A stretch of DNA of 64,000 bases from Plasmopara viticola (GCA_001695595.3 MBPM02000134.1:1-64000); one strand, 5' to 3'; positions 1 through 14,077 are shown, counted from the stretch's first letter. Translations and numbers: made by a program. Notes: generated by a model from the letters alone, not told the origin.

Positions 1-673
1 AGGTTGCAAACCCTGCTGACTGAAATGGTCAGCAAGATTTATAATAAGAAGTGGCAGTACTCGTCATCTTAGACAGACTGTGAACAATCACGTGTACCCG
101 ACCTATCTACGGAGGCCGTGTTAGTGGCAATAGACACCGCAAATTTATTGGTCAGCAAAGAAAGCGAAATACTTTCAGATCCAGAGCTCATCGGCAAGTT
201 CTACTACACATAAATTTGCGCTATTTTAATGAAATTGAGGATTTTCGGAGTTGCAGGAAATCGAATGGGCTCCAGTCGAGGCTTTCTTGTAGCAATACTC
301 ACCACATACTATCGAAGGTTCCTCCGCACCAACTGCTTCACGATGGAAAGGGCCAAAGACGCGATGATGCACGTGGATTGACACATAGCACATCAAGCAA
401 CACTCGTCATGAATAGCGCTCGCTGTATGACCGGCTTGACATAGTTGGGCTATAGCGCGTGGTATTTTTAGCACTGTCTTTTCGTCAACGTGGAGGAGCC
501 TTCGACAAGTAGAGTTCTTTCCTGGACATTAATGTGGATTTTGGTGCGTCAATGTACGCTCGTGTCGACACGAATGCGGCACAACGAGTCTATACCAATA
601 ATGTTCTTAATGAAAAGACAACAATATATAGCTCTGATCAAGCGGGGGAAACGTCTCGTTTCGGGCAAGCATA
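1..673. other. unassigned spacer
   Basis: No gene is supported here. Open frames are short, overlap on both strands and resemble no family I know. The stretch ends at the target-site duplication of the LINE-derived insertion. Confidence 0.5.
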
Positions 674-684
674 GACATGTCCCT

Positions 685-1008
685 AATGTAATGTAATGTA
701 TTACGTTATCGCGTTGCCAAGTTATGCACGTGCTAGGCTCGGTCTGGCTAGTCCACGGCATAGAGTGGTGTTCGCATACGTCGAGACTCGTTCGGCGGGC
801 AGTGCAGCCAGCACCGAGGTCTTGAGGGTCTTCCATTATACTGCTTAGCTCTGACTTGGTAAGAGCCCAGGTGGCGCCCGGTGCTGGAGACCGTCGCGTC
901 GAGAGTGAGACTCGTTGAAGACCTGCAGATGCCCGAGAGCACCTGCCCGAAGCGCGCGAGCATTTAGCCCCCGCGCTTGGAAGGAGCTACCCCAACCTTT
1001 ACCAAGCT
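685..1008 (-). mobile_element. short internally deleted LINE derivative with TSD
   Basis: Read on the minus strand, this 324-bp insertion begins with the same roughly 180-bp 5' segment as the LINE at 47.52 kb. It then jumps to a short piece matching about 48.14 kb and finishes with the LINE 3' end and a (TACATTA)-like tail. It is flanked by an 11-bp perfect direct repeat, GACATGTCCCT, at 674-684 and 1009-1019. The repeat indicates that the shortened form itself inserted here, presumably using enzymes of a full LINE. It has no coding capacity of its own. Seen directly: the three matching segments and the duplication. Inferred: mobilisation in trans. Confidence 0.8.
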
Positions 1009-1019
1009 GACATGTCCCT

Positions 1020-4000
1020 GAATGACGATAATGTTCTACTATAGGTTTGTATAAAGAGGAATAGAGTTCCGGTTGAAGACAAGATAAGTCCAGAGCCGAC
1101 TACGTTTGTAAGCACTCTGCCGGATAGAATTGGAAAAATTCTTACAGAGCTTGTCAAATCGACAACACATTATCATTTGGCATGAAAAGGATATCGACCA
1201 GAAGTAAGTTGGCTTAGGTAGCACCAAAATTGCGCTCAGTGCACAGAGTAGATCGTTATATTCAAGGAGCCCTCGAATTTGTAGTGGCATTTGGTCTAGC
1301 CTTTCACATTACATCTTGAAAGAGGCTTATGTCGGCGAATTGACGCCGTTTGGGAAACCAAATACTACATGACATGGCAAATGTCTTTATCATGAAAACA
1401 GTGTGACATAATTGACGCATTCTTACGTGCAAGGCACGAGGTGAAAGTAAAAGGTTCTTCCACTCCACACTGACTTTTTGTGCTTTAGAGCCAAATACTA
1501 AGAAGTACATCATACATGCTTACAAAACGCATAATGCAACCATAAATTACTGAATATGTGCTGCAAACACTATAAAGTGGTGTACTTTGTGCCTTACACT
1601 CGATTTTGTCAGCGAGTATACCAAGTCTTCATGCGAGAGAGACTGACAAGAGAGTGAAAAGCAAACGATAGCCTCCAGTGCTTTGAGATGTCTGCATAGG
1701 AAGTGGTTACCCATTCTCCATGAGCTCTCGAAGAGCCTGCGACACATAAAAATCTGATGACGCATCTGACTAGCCTCCACATGACGTATGCCCGGATATA
1801 CTCTGATAGCATTCTGGTCCGCAGTCGTGCAGAGCACGGAAAGGTGGAAGTGATAAACGGCTTTATTCACTTACGAGCAGTACCCGAGTGTGCGCGCACA
1901 TCAAGCTTTGCGCCGGTACAGATAAATGCATTTTCGATGCAAGAAAACTTTATGGTGACTAAGTGGAAAGTATTGCCTACGAGTAAATCCCCTCAGTTCA
2001 AGACCACTAAGGACTTGACTATATTGAAATAGCAAGATCTGAGCGCTTCGTGAGCACTTTTTGCGAGAGGTGAGTCGACTGTGTAGTAGAGTATAGTGAT
2101 GCATAAAACGCATGGAGCCCAACAGGTGCACCTTGAATTTGACGAGAGAGCGAATAGTTTTTTGTCATCGAATAGATAGTGATTCTCGGAAGCTTTGAGC
2201 TACCGATATTCGAGCGTGACAATTTGCTGTCACCCTTTGGTGTCTTGCTCTACAAATATCAAAATCTGACGCGTTGCAGAAGACACTAAACGATTGTTCA
2301 CGATCTAACGAATTTCGGTACTTTTTTCACTTTGTCATACGCTTTCGAGTGCTCGGTCTATCAAATGCATCCTGTGGCCTTCTCAAGAAAACCGAACAGT
2401 GTCCTAGCCACTTACAAGGAGTTTGCACTGTGATTAAAAACGTGTTTTGCTGCGAATTTAGGCTTGAAACAAAAGTTAAGCTTGGAGAGCTAAAAGCTTA
2501 GGCTTATAAATACGGTGTCGTCCAGACTATGAGTTAGCTCTTGACCTTGTCGGTATCAAATTTCATCTGTCACATGTACGTACGCAATGATGCGTGCGTA
2601 TCTCTGTTGTAGGCTCTAGCTGAATGACTCAGATTTCTCTTAAATTGACGCGAATAAGCGCTAGGCTACATCGCGTCTCAATGGAAGCCGGCCCGATGTA
2701 TAATAGTACCGATTATATTAAACCACTCCTTTGAGTGGCTCCCTGCGATGAGCATTTGTTCTTCAAATACAATTTAGTATCGTTTTCGATAAGGAGAAGA
2801 AGTTTGATTTGATAAGCACCCACTTTGGTGACCAAAGCTTTATAAGTGGCTCTACACGTATGTGCGCATATGCATAGTGCACCATTGCAAGAAACGCTTA
2901 CTATGTGCGCCAAACCGTTGACCTAACGAGAGACTGTATGCCGAACACCGTTAACGGTGTTAAAACATAAGCGCAAATCTTCAACTGTGACTTCAGACAA
3001 TATAGATTCCTTAAGTCAAATATCTTGCACCGACACGTCCGCTTAACTGGGTCCATTCGGAGAAATGCTAGTAGTATCCTTGGCGCCAGGCTGGCCATGT
3101 CAACTTGTAGAGCAATGGCCGGAGACTGCGAGTGAATTGCATCGTTAAAGCCATTTAAAGCAGTGTGTGCGCGAGCAAACCGAGGCGTTGTAGCAGCATG
3201 TTATGATTATCCGAAATTTGAATCAAACAAAGCCACTTACGCACCAACAAAATTGACGCCGTCTTATGTGGATGAAATAGAATATCTGCCCTTGCCGCTA
3301 CTGCTTGATTTAGAGGTTTATGGGAAATTAGCGTTTGATAACGACTTTATGACGCGAAGCGAATGCACTTTTATTCACCAAAGGTCAGGTATCAATATCG
3401 TTCAAATCCAAAGAGGAAGCACGAGGAACCTCTTTGGCTAATTAAATAGAGCACGGATTGACTCATCTCCGCAGTGGAGTCGAAGGCGATTTCAAAGCCT
3501 TTTTAACTTGGATGTTTCTCTGTGGGTGACCTTGTTATGCTTGTCTCTCGCCGGATAGACGCAGCCTATGCAATAGGTACAGCCCTACCAACCTAAGGAT
3601 GCCAAAGCAACTTTATCCGGATAAGCCGGCATCATCATGAAACAACCCGAGTGATTGGTAGCTTCCTTTGCAGCTTAATTTGGTCCTCGTTTTGGACATA
3701 ATAACGAGGACCAAATTAAGCTGCACAGAAAGATAATACGAGTAATAATAACACTTTCTCCCTTTGGTAAAATGTAACTCAATTTTAATAAGATAGGATG
3801 TAACGTGCCGTTATATAAAGCTGACAAGTTTGTATTAAAAACTGTTTTTCCGTCATAAGGAGCTGGCTCCTGGTTCATGTTAAATATGTGTACCGATTCG
3901 CATTTCGAGAAATCTAGAGAATGCGTTTTTCAAGTGGGTCCAAGGGCGGTCTTCTCTCACGTACTAGGCGAGGAGCTCTGCGACTTTCCCACCGCCAGGC

Positions 4001-5315
4001 ATCGCCATCTCGTGACAATTTGGCCCACTACCAAGATAACGAATGAAGATGAAGAGAAGGGCCTCGCGGGCGGTGTATAGTCAATTAAGTTCAACCAAGC
4101 AGTATCTTTGTCTCCTTCGCGCATCGTGAGGGCTTTTAAAAGCTTCTATCGCATATTTTTTCAGAAAAGAATACTCAAATTTGAGCTAATAAACCAGCTT
4201 GACCTTTAAGGCGGCTCTGCGTGTGCTTTTCGTACCCGATTCCGTCTAAGGTCCAAATCGACATCGTATCATTTGCGACTGAGGCCGCCTGAGTGGTTGT
4301 ATCTATCTTTTCAATTTTGAAAAGTAGTTTTTAGCTTTTCGTTTCCCCAAAGGTTGAATGGCTAAGCTATATCAGCTTACACATCACACTAGGCGCTACC
4401 AATTGAATTAAAGTAGGCGCTACCGACTAAACTATATAAGTCGCTAACATTAAAGCTTCTTATGCCTGTGCTGCTTGTGCTCTATAGCATAGACTTTGGT
4501 CGTAGGGCTTAAATGCCATGACGCGCATTAGCTACATGGCAGCATGGCAGGCTATAAATGCTATTGCCTCTTCAGGCTTAAAATTTCCAGCAAGTCTTCT
4601 GAGCATTGTGAGGTGCTCGTCCAACGGATGCGTGAGGGTAAATTTACTCATTCCAAAACCTTCCCGAGGGCTCAAGAGGTCAATTCGTCCGCGTGGGCGT
4701 AAAATTGGCTATAAATGCTACCAAATCGTCTGGCATGTTGCGTACAGGATCCGTGCGGAAGATATGCGATCTTACGCTAAACGACCGTAAGCTATACCCG
4801 ACCAATGGACTGCAGGTGAAATTGTTTACTATACAATAATTTTTTCATTCACTGTTGCTCTCGGACAGGGACGGACTAAATTTCTTATTATTGCCAGGAC
4901 TTCACCGTGATTTAACGGGAAGCCGACTTTTATCGCAAAAGCTCGAATTCATGTAAAAAGAGCTTTTCGCGGTGTTAAATGTAGGACAGATTGTGTAGAC
5001 ATGGTTTCCCTGCGGTAACAAAGTACAAGCACCGATTTGAAGTGAGGAAGCGGCAACTTTATAATGCACTTTCACAGCCCGAGTAAACACTTAGTAGTCT
5101 GAAGCCCGAAGCAGCTCAGAAAGAAAATCAGCGTAACCTCGCAACAGCACCACAAGGTGACATTTACCCAAGAGTTACTCTTTGATCTCAACTGTTACAT
5201 CGAACTCTTTTCTTACTTTCATTGTAAAAGTAAAAAGAATATATCAAGACTGCGGTGTGACCGCCAGCGACGGTTACGATGAGTACCTACTCCATTCTCA
5301 AGGCTGCGATTGGTT
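1020..5315. other. gene-poor spacer
   Basis: About 4.3 kb with no gene I can support. Open frames of 60-92 codons occur (for example 3163-3441 on plus, 92 codons) but match no family I recognise. A perfect hairpin lies at 3670-3724. A short direct repeat containing TAGGCGCTACC occurs twice near 4.39-4.42 kb. The right end is the 3' flank of the phosphagen kinase gene. Confidence 0.5.
3670..3724. repeat. perfect 22-bp inverted repeat (hairpin)
   Basis: Arms 3670-3691 and 3703-3724 are exact reverse complements of 22 bp, separated by an 11-nt loop. No T-run or neighbouring gene ties it to termination. It could be the remnant of a foldback element or a small hairpin RNA source; nothing in the sequence decides this. 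Confidence 0.9.
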
Positions 5316-7748
5316 TCATTGTGCGGCTAGTGTGACGCCTACCGATGCCAGCACGTCCGCGTAGCTTTTGCCACTCTCCAACTCTTTCTCTAGCTCAATA
5401 AGCTTCCCAATCCCATCGATCATGGTTTGTACAAGCTCCACTTCCGACTTGCCAATACGAGCTTTGTTCGAGATGTCCCACATGCCACCGACAGCTGCCG
5501 AGTGCTCTCCAGCAGAGCCTCTTGGCTGCAGTCCAAGTGGAGCACAGACCGCTTCGAGGGCATGTGGGTCAGCACCCAGCTTCTCCAGCTTGACAAACAT
5601 ACTCGCACGCAGTCCCGTACCCAAGTTGGACGGGCACGTACCAATAAAACCCAGGTGTTCGTTGTGCATGAAGCTGTATCCGTTGGCCTTGATACTCTCC
5701 TCCACAGCCGCCACGGCCTTGACCCATCGCGCAAACACTTCGACAATGTTTCCATCGCTCTGCATGGAGATCACCCGCATGTGATCTTCTTCGTTACACC
5801 AGACTAAAAACGTCTTTTGGTCGTTGTGAAAAATGCCACGTCCACTTGGCCAGTCACGCGCTGCACCAGCACCTGTGAGCAAAGTGCCACCGCCAGGTTT
5901 TTGAAAGAGAAAGTGATCTTTCTGGAGCTGATCTTCCTCATCTTTCGTCATGGTGCTCAGCGGATAATACTTGCCCTTCAATTCGTCCGTCAATGTCGAA
6001 AGGCCCGTTGAAATGAGATTCTCCACCTCCAGGCGCTCCGATCGCGTCGTTCCGGGTGGTAAACTGAGTCCACGAATGTTGCGTCCAGCACGTACACGGG
6101 TCGACTGCACATACGCATTATCAATCTTGTCAGCGTTCATGAGCTTGGACACGTCCATGTCGGTATGATGCGTGTCTTCTGGTTCGTACCCATGCCATCC
6201 TTCAATCACAGGGTCGTACAGATCCTTAAAGACTTGATAACACTCTTCATCGCCCGCCACGACACCTACTCCTAGGTGAGGGTTATCAATACCGGTTTGA
6301 ATCGCCATGTCCAACGTGTAGCCTTTGCTAGAGTGTGTGTCCTTCAACTTATCATACAATTCTTTCGTCAAGTGTTTTGCCATTAAACTGCGGTGTTTAG
6401 CCGTAAAACACGGGTAATTGTCTTCTTGGGACGGCAAGACTGCAATACTCGTCGTCGACGCAACAAGTGGTGCACCAGCATCAATGACAACTGGAGCCAC
6501 AGGCTCTTGTGGGATCAGCGCGTCAATGGTTTCTCCAGCCACAAGCTTCTGCTCCATGGCAATGAGCAGCGAAATGCCATTAATCATCGTCTGTACCAAC
6601 TCCGCTTCCGAGTGCCCAATCCGTTGCTTGTTGCTGACATCGTACACTCCACCAACCGAGGCCGAGTGTTCACCCGCCGTTCCACGTGGTTGCAAGTGCA
6701 ACAGCGAGCAAATCTTTTCAAACCTTGGTACATCCTCCGTCAACTTTGGCAATTTCACCATGACACTAGCTCGAAGTCCCGTGCCCAAGTTCGATGGACA
6801 TGTCCCAATAAATCCCAAATGTTCATTGTACATGAACTCTCGTCCCTTGGCTTTAATGCTCTCCTCCACGCTCTTGATAGCGCGACAGAAGCGTTCAAAC
6901 ACCGTGCCCACGTCTCCTCCATCTTGCATGGAAATGACACGCATATGATCCTCCTCATTGCACCAGACAAGAAACGTCTTGTCATTGTTGTGAAAAATTC
7001 CACGAGCTGCGGGCCAATCCCTCGCAGCTCCCGCAGCTTCGAGGAGGGTACCCCCCCCAGGTTTTTGAAACAGGAAATGGTCCGCAATCAGCTGCTGCTC
7101 GTCTTCGGGCGACATTTCAGACAATTTATAAAATTTACCAGCCAAGTCACCACTCATATCGTCTAGAGCCGCTTGCAATAAATTCATGACATCCTTTCGG
7201 TGCGCACGCGACGTGGCGGGTGGCAGGGGCAAGCCACGGATGTTACGACCAGCGCGAATGCGCGTCGAGATGACGAACTCGTCCGGTAACTTGCCGTTCG
7301 TCACGTGGGACGGGTCCATGTCGCACTTATGTTGGTCATTCGGTTTGTACCCATGCCACCCTTCGATGACGGGATCAAATAAAAGCTTAAACACCTCGTA
7401 ACACTCTTCGTCGCCGGCGGTTACTCCCACACCAAGGTGAGGGTTATCCACTCCTGTTTGGATTGCACGGTCCAAAGTGTAACCCGTCGAGGTTCTTACC
7501 TCCTTTAGTTGACCGTACATTTCGCGTGACAAGTGCTTGGCCATGAGCGAGCGATGCGCCGACGTGAACTCGGGAAAGCCCGTGATCTTGGCGTCCGTGA
7601 GTTGTGCGGTCGATATTTTTTGCGCCAGTTTGTTCGGCGACAAGGCCGTGTTGTCTTCAGCCATGATTTTTGAGCTGTTGAGGTTGCTATGACGTGTGTG
7701 GCTTGAAGCTCTGACTGCAGAATGACTCGTTTGTAGAAAAGATCGCAA
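5316..7748 (-). CDS. double-domain phosphagen kinase (taurocyamine/arginine kinase type)
   Basis: The 810-residue protein holds two complete ATP:guanidino phosphotransferase domains in tandem, roughly residues 55-405 and 445-795. Family enzymes reversibly move phosphate between ATP and a guanidino compound, buffering cellular ATP. Each domain keeps the active-site cysteine motif CPSNLGT (317-323 and 705-711), the NEED motif (264-267 and 652-655) and the arginine-rich STR(I/V)RAGRNIRG strand, so both look catalytically competent. Oomycete enzymes of this type have been described as taurocyamine kinases, but the substrate cannot be read from sequence alone. The first 28 residues are rich in Ser, Arg and His and could be a mitochondrial presequence. 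An alternative start at Met29 (codon 7662-7664) would give a cytosolic form without it. There is no intron. The gene stands alone between long spacers. Confidence 0.95.
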   Translation of the reverse strand: MRSFLQTSHSAVRASSHTRHSNLNSSKIMAEDNTALSPNKLAQKISTAQLTDAKITGFPEFTSAHRSLMAKHLSREMYGQLKEVRTSTGYTLDRAIQTGVDNPHLGVGVTAGDEECYEVFKLLFDPVIEGWHGYKPNDQHKCDMDPSHVTNGKLPDEFVISTRIRAGRNIRGLPLPPATSRAHRKDVMNLLQAALDDMSGDLAGKFYKLSEMSPEDEQQLIADHFLFQKPGGGTLLEAAGAARDWPAARGIFHNNDKTFLVWCNEEDHMRVISMQDGGDVGTVFERFCRAIKSVEESIKAKGREFMYNEHLGFIGTCPSNLGTGLRASVMVKLPKLTEDVPRFEKICSLLHLQPRGTAGEHSASVGGVYDVSNKQRIGHSEAELVQTMINGISLLIAMEQKLVAGETIDALIPQEPVAPVVIDAGAPLVASTTSIAVLPSQEDNYPCFTAKHRSLMAKHLTKELYDKLKDTHSSKGYTLDMAIQTGIDNPHLGVGVVAGDEECYQVFKDLYDPVIEGWHGYEPEDTHHTDMDVSKLMNADKIDNAYVQSTRVRAGRNIRGLSLPPGTTRSERLEVENLISTGLSTLTDELKGKYYPLSTMTKDEEDQLQKDHFLFQKPGGGTLLTGAGAARDWPSGRGIFHNDQKTFLVWCNEEDHMRVISMQSDGNIVEVFARWVKAVAAVEESIKANGYSFMHNEHLGFIGTCPSNLGTGLRASMFVKLEKLGADPHALEAVCAPLGLQPRGSAGEHSAAVGGMWDISNKARIGKSEVELVQTMIDGIGKLIELEKELESGKSYADVLASVGVTLAAQ

Positions 7749-10700
7749 AGATTGGATGCACGTGTGTAAAAGATTGCTCCGTGCGACTGTTCAGGATGGT
7801 AACTTTTTACAGGACCACACAAGGTTGACGTAGGCCACAAAAAATAGGGGATTGAATCTTTAATGTAAGACAAGTGCTTTCGTGCTAAAATTCGCAATTC
7901 ATTCCCAAATTTCGAAGTGGAACGGGCATATCGATCGCATACGCACTGAATTAAGGCATGGGCTGGGTATTGTTTTAGTGCATTGACACTAGTGATGAGA
8001 TAGCAAGCAACACAATTTGAATGCCAAAAACTACATGGATACGAAAGTATCTTCAATGCAAGTCGAATAAAAATGCCTGTACCATCATCATCTCGCGAAA
8101 ATGCGTCTAATGCGGTGACTTATCGCTTTCGTACTCATCTCAAATTAGTCAGTGTTACACATTATAGCACGGGCAGGCCCCTAAACGATAAAATCGGAAG
8201 AGGTACCTCATTTAAATTATCGAAACTCCAAGCTAAAAGTTTGATAAGGAGCACACTTTGTTTTCAGCCTACTTTGACTGTCGCTGCTCGATATTACTGA
8301 AGTAATTTCTTTTCGTCACTTTAAATTCTTGACTCAATATTTTATCTCAAAGGATACAAATAGGCATTGAGGACTTAAATAATATGATTACACATTACCC
8401 AGCTAGAGGTGCGCTACTAGGTTGCCCTTATAAGGTGCTATATCTGGTTATAAATTGCCCTAAATGATAATGTGTTCATAATGTAGCAACTATATATATT
8501 CTACTATATATATATAGTTTCAGGACCAGACTATTTTTATAAAAAAAGGGGCCTACAATGCAAAATTTAAATATTCATACACTTATAAGCAAAACCACCC
8601 CATCTGCCTCTTTTTATATGAATGATATATAAATATATAGGATATAAATATAGGAATATATGAAAGTTGTAATTAAGGAGAAGTGAAAATTATTCAGATG
8701 GTTTCGAATGTCAATTAAGAAGGCTACCGCGGCCAAATATTTAGCGTTGAAAGCGACAAAGTGCGAATCAAATTTAATTGTTTATTACACACACAACTTT
8801 TTCCAAACGAGGGCTAGTGCTTCTAAACGTAATCGCGCTTTGGCCTATCTGCTAGTCGACGCATAAACGTACGTACTTTAAGAATGTGAAACGCTGTCGC
8901 GTTCAAACTATGTGACAGGAGAACACAAGATCAGGAAAATGTTTTGTTATGTCCACGCTAAATTTACCTTGCATCTTATTCGCGACAGATTCAAGTAATG
9001 ACCCTCATGCAAATGCTGGCAATGCATACTAACCTGGTTTCATTTAATGTCATACGATCGGTATCTGAGAAAAACATTTGGCACTGTAATTTTCATAGCT
9101 AGCCCACATGTATCCGCGCAAACACCACTATGTGGTAAAGCAATGTCGTTACTGCCAAATTAACGATAAATAAGGACGAGGGTAAGTATGGCAGCTTTTT
9201 GTTCACCGGAACAGCATCTATTGAAGCGTCGAAAATCTATTATATGACGCCACAATTTCGGTGCAACACCAAATGTCCGACAAATTTGAAGCGCTGACAC
9301 ATTTTTGTTTCGGAACTCGACAGCAAATATTTTAAATTAGAAATCTAACGCCTTTGTCGAGCTTGATACATAATGGGGCTGGTATTTTTGGGTGTGGGAG
9401 TAGGATGGATCATCAGGCTCACACGAGAAGATTTAATTCTTTTCTTACACCGATCATCTTGTATAACTTGTGTGAAAGCATTGATGCCAAGAAAGGCAAT
9501 ATACGCCGGTAAAACAGCGCAAACACCAAATTATCGCAAATGGATGTGCTATATGAAAGCGTCACACCTGGAATGAGTCAGCACATGCTAAATACAACAG
9601 CTTTATACCATGTGCAGCTTAATAATATGGTGATATTGAGCAGACAGAAATTCAAAGTTTGAAGATGAAGTAAAGAATCAAGGGGGCCTTACATCAAAGT
9701 CGAGACATAGGCTTTCTGGTCAGGGCGGTAGTATACATGCACCCAGTGAACCCTCAAACTTTATGAGAATGTAATGCAAAAAGATGACAGCGCAGTATAT
9801 TCTCACGAACGGATAGTGCTTCCCTAAATAGCTAAGGTTATATATTTACAAAGGTGATCGGTGAGGTTCCGAATCGTAAAAAAATACTTACTATATAATC
9901 AACATAGAAGTGCTTGTAAAGTTGATGCGACAATATACGCAAGTCTTTGCAAGAAAAAGAACAGCTTATTGAGCTCAAAGGCTTACGTCCACCTTGACAA
10001 GTGACAAAGTGATGTATAAAGTCATTTGTGTTTTTAAAGATAAGGAGGGAGTGTTTTCACTAACACCGTACAAGGAATAAATGGGCTGCGCGAATCATTT
10101 GGAATGTCGGAAATTGACGCAGTTTCTCTACTTTTTATTTCCTAGTGCAGCCAGCTTAAACACATAGTTTTACTTTATGACCGATGTAAGTTGCTTGCTA
10201 AAGTGATCGCGGACGCCTGGGAGAATTCTCAAAGCCACTCGGAGCCCACTTTTCTAGCATCCGTCAAAACGGTCTCTAATGCATTTGCATCGCGCAGAGC
10301 ATTCTACACGACAATGTAGCCCGACGCAAACATATTTTGGCCTACTTGTGCATCAGTCATCGTAAGCAGAGATTCCAAACCAGAGATTAAGAGTCATGAT
10401 TACATCAGACTCGATCATGAAATCATACGAAAGCTATTCATGACGAAGGGAGACCAAATCAGAGTCGTGGAGAGGAGATCCGCAAAGTACGTGATTGGAC
10501 TCTGGACCCCAAAGCTTCAAACTAGAATATGTCCCATAAGGTAAACTATGCCAACACTGTCTCAAAAATGCAATTCTGCGAGAAGATAAGACCTTGTTTA
10601 GACTCCGTCGCAGAGATGACGCAGGGGAAAGCGATTCGCCTTGCCTACATCAGCTTTGGACCTAGTACGCACCTTTGCTCGCATCAACATGACAGACATT

Positions 10701-13700
10701 TCCATACATCTAAAATAGTGTGTAAGAGTCAATCAGCTGACATCATCAGTAACTCTTACCAATTTCTCTCAACACGATTTAAGATCATTCTAAGAGAAAT
10801 CTGTTTTATTTTCCTTTGACGAGCCGGTTGTGCGCGTACTGCGCAGTAAAAATTGATTCACAACAAGTCTCTCCCACTAACGGCTTGATCAGATTATTTG
10901 AAAAGAAATAGCTGCAGTATTCTGTGCTGTCTGTAACTATATTTCACACAGCTTGAAATCTTTCTACTAACACATTCCAATAGCGTTTGAATTTCTGTAC
11001 AGGATCCCATACATAGAAAACGCATGCATCATGCATAAAATCTATTTTTTTTTCTCTCGAATCTAGAAAAGCTTGATTGAGAGCCAACAATATATTTAAA
11101 TAGTTGACGTATTTGGAGATAAGAATTTGTAAGCAGCTCGTCTTTTAAAGCAGGCTGCTGAAAGAGCATTACAGTAAATTAATTAAAGTAAAGCCATATA
11201 TATATGCTTACAATAATTTTCCATTCCTAAGTTGGAATCATTTATGGTAAATTGTATATGTATTAATTATTAATAACTCTGCTACAATCATCAATTTTAC
11301 ACAATGTGAGCAAGGTATATCGAAGAAGGCTTAGCTCTTTACACCTAACCGAAGGCGCTACTTTAATATTAGTGCTATTAATGTGCAAGCAGTCGATTGC
11401 TTCAGGTTAGCGCAGTTTCTTGGATCACCGTGTAGGATATGTTTGCTATACAGGTAAAGCTGAGATAAATTTATAAATCAGGTTGAATACATACAGTACG
11501 GTTGAACCCAAAATAAAGCCGTTACTAGCCAGGCTAAAAGGCAGTTTTACGTCTCAGTTTTGCGCCTGAAACCGATAAGCGGACGGACAAATATCTGTTT
11601 CTTGCGCAAGACTAGCCAAGCGTCGCAATCATTGAGGGCGCTGAGTGCGTGCTGGATTCTTGCCCGCGCGATTCACGAATCCAGCTTGCTCTACCACCTT
11701 TTTTGATAATGCCGTGCTTCCGTGCAGCCGTGATCGATTGTTGACGCAGTTCTTCATGATTAATTTTAGCTCCAGCTTTGCAGTTTGATAAACAATTAAA
11801 CTTAGCTTTCATGAGGGCTATCCTACACGTTGTTGTCGTGATTAAATAATCGTTTAAAGCACAAATTTTAGCTTGAATATTTGCAATTCATTCAAAATGT
11901 GCAGCGTTGGATTGATGCTTACTAAGTCGTCGCAAAACGCTTCTCTCCTTCGAGTCCATCGAATCATAACCGTACCACATCCCTGTGCTCAAATTTGACC
12001 TCGATCTCCAGCGGAGATTGTGTCAGTATGGTCCCGAACAGTCATTCAGCACGTTGCACTGGCATAGAAAGCAAGATCGATACTAGTGTTTATAATTGTA
12101 CAATTAGAACACATTGTGCGCTATTGCATTTGCGAGACAACAAACTGGATCATAAACCAGAAAGTGATGCCAACAATAATATAGTGCGCTGGCTAATTAA
12201 TTATTTCGTGTGAGGTGTAAAACGGCATGGTGACATTCGACGGTATTTAAACACACACGACATAATTCCATTCAGGCCACACAAAACGACATTATTCAAT
12301 TCAGGCCACACAAAAACTACGAATTTTGCATCGCCAGTCATGCAAGTAAAGCCAAGAAATGACTGTCGACCTTGTAGGAAAAGCCTGGAAGCTATAGGCC
12401 CATCGGAGCGCTGGTGATGGAGCAGAAATGGATCCGCAGAAGCATCGATGATGAGGGTCCTGACGTATCGAAAGCACTTAAAAAGTAGTAGCAATTACTA
12501 TAAACATAATTATGAAGAAACACCTTTACCGGTTTCATCTAATAATTGTGCTGACCTTCTCAAACATGTCAGGATAGATTGACAAGCATGCAGGAGGCAA
12601 AATCAAGATTTGAGTCTGTTGTTCCAGCGCATGAATCGACTTTGTGTGCTAGCATCGCCTTAAAAACAATATCAAACAAAGACGCCAACAAACGACGCAA
12701 AACTTAAATCACCGCGAGCAAACGTGACATGCGAATGCGTCACACGAATGGTAAGGCAAATACACCAATTTCACAGCATTTATACGGCCTTTAAACAATG
12801 CAAGACGATGACAGAGAAGCTGTGGCTCTTGCAACAGACACTCCTTTTCTATAGGCATCCTTAATTTTTACTTTCTGATCATCAAGAAAGTGTCTGTCAA
12901 GCTGGCACGAAAATATTCTGCAGTCCCAACAAGAAAGCTGGCAAGTTTTTAATATATATGCTTCGGTAACCAGCTGTTAGAAACTCGAACGTTGTCCACC
13001 AAAGTAAAGGTATTCACGTGATAACCTTCGTTAATTACAGCGAAGTCGCAACTGCTTGGCTTTTCAATGACAGATAATAGGCCGCTTTGGGCTTGTCGAA
13101 ACGAAGGAAAGGCTTACCCATTTTTAAAGCTCGAGTAGTAGGATAACAGTACGATTAAGCCTCAACAGTGACGCTTATGTCTCCAAACAAGCGGCCTTTA
13201 AGCGGCTTGGAACACGAAGCGGGGACCTTAGCCTCGACGGCGCTGTCATAACCATCCGTATTTTTTCATAGGTTTTCGTTCTTCGACAAAGATTAGTACG
13301 CTATTTGCACTAAACATAAGTCTACATAAGCCAACATCAAGCAAACACGTGGTCATGTAAGAGCGCATTGAATGTGATAGATGTCACGCTATACGTGATC
13401 AAACAGACTGGAATCATCCATTGGCTTAAATATGATCAACTACAAATTAGGATGTCGACGCGCAGACTTAAGCTCCTTGCATGGACTATGTAAAAACGTT
13501 GCAGGGTCGATCTTGAGATAAAGTACTACCACTCCAGGGAAGAAATGACGCTGAAACATAAATTGCAAATTGTACCTTGTACCTTGTCAGATATTTAACT
13601 GTATACGCGTATCATAATGCAATTTATACATGCGTAAGCTACGTAATGCATACAATTTCAAGGCAATATATCAGACTCTATCTACGAACAAGACCGGATA

Positions 13701-14077
13701 CCACATTGCATATTTTTAAAAGTAGGTTTACACTCAATCACAGATACAAAAAGCATAACGCTTGACACAACAGAATTGCTATCTAAATTGTAAAGCGAGT
13801 AAACAGCGAAAGACAGGTTTGGCGCCTAAGTACACTTACAATCGGCAAAGTGGGAGGCGCTCAACTAGTCTTTAATAGATAAAAGCGTTCATCTGTTCGT
13901 CTTGCGGGCATAAATTTTTGTTAGATGTATTTAAAAGGCTCTACTGTTGAAGAAATTTAATTGCTTGTAATAGATCAAGGGAATCCGCTGAAGCTATTTT
14001 GGTGCGCGAAAAAGTGACATTTTCAAAAAGCGAAAAAAGCGGCCGGAAGTAACAATTACTATAGAAAACATCTTTTC
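7749..14077. other. long AT-rich gene-poor spacer
   Basis: About 6.3 kb with no supportable gene. It includes the 5' flank of the phosphagen kinase, an alternating TA tract forming a weak inverted repeat near 8.49-8.52 kb, and a 29-bp tandem duplication at 12258-12315. Open frames (for example 10529-10819 on plus and 12201-12494 on minus) are short and unrecognised. Confidence 0.5.
12258..12315. repeat. 29-bp tandem duplication
   Basis: Units 12258-12286 and 12287-12315 are adjacent and differ at two positions. Both contain TTCAGGCCACACAAAA. It is a simple local duplication with no visible role. Confidence 0.85.

Noticed and set aside
5368..7401. Long open frames on the plus strand opposite the phosphagen kinase
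   Set aside because: They are antisense shadows of a strongly conserved gene, caused by codon bias, and match no family.
7505..8056. A 183-codon minus frame at the 5' end of the phosphagen kinase
   Set aside because: It overlaps the kinase start in another frame, and its C-terminal part is an out-of-frame reading of kinase codons.
10529..10819. Possible short gene in the 8-14 kb spacer
   Set aside because: No recognisable motif or signal peptide and no RXLR-like motif; codon use looks like surrounding AT-rich spacer.
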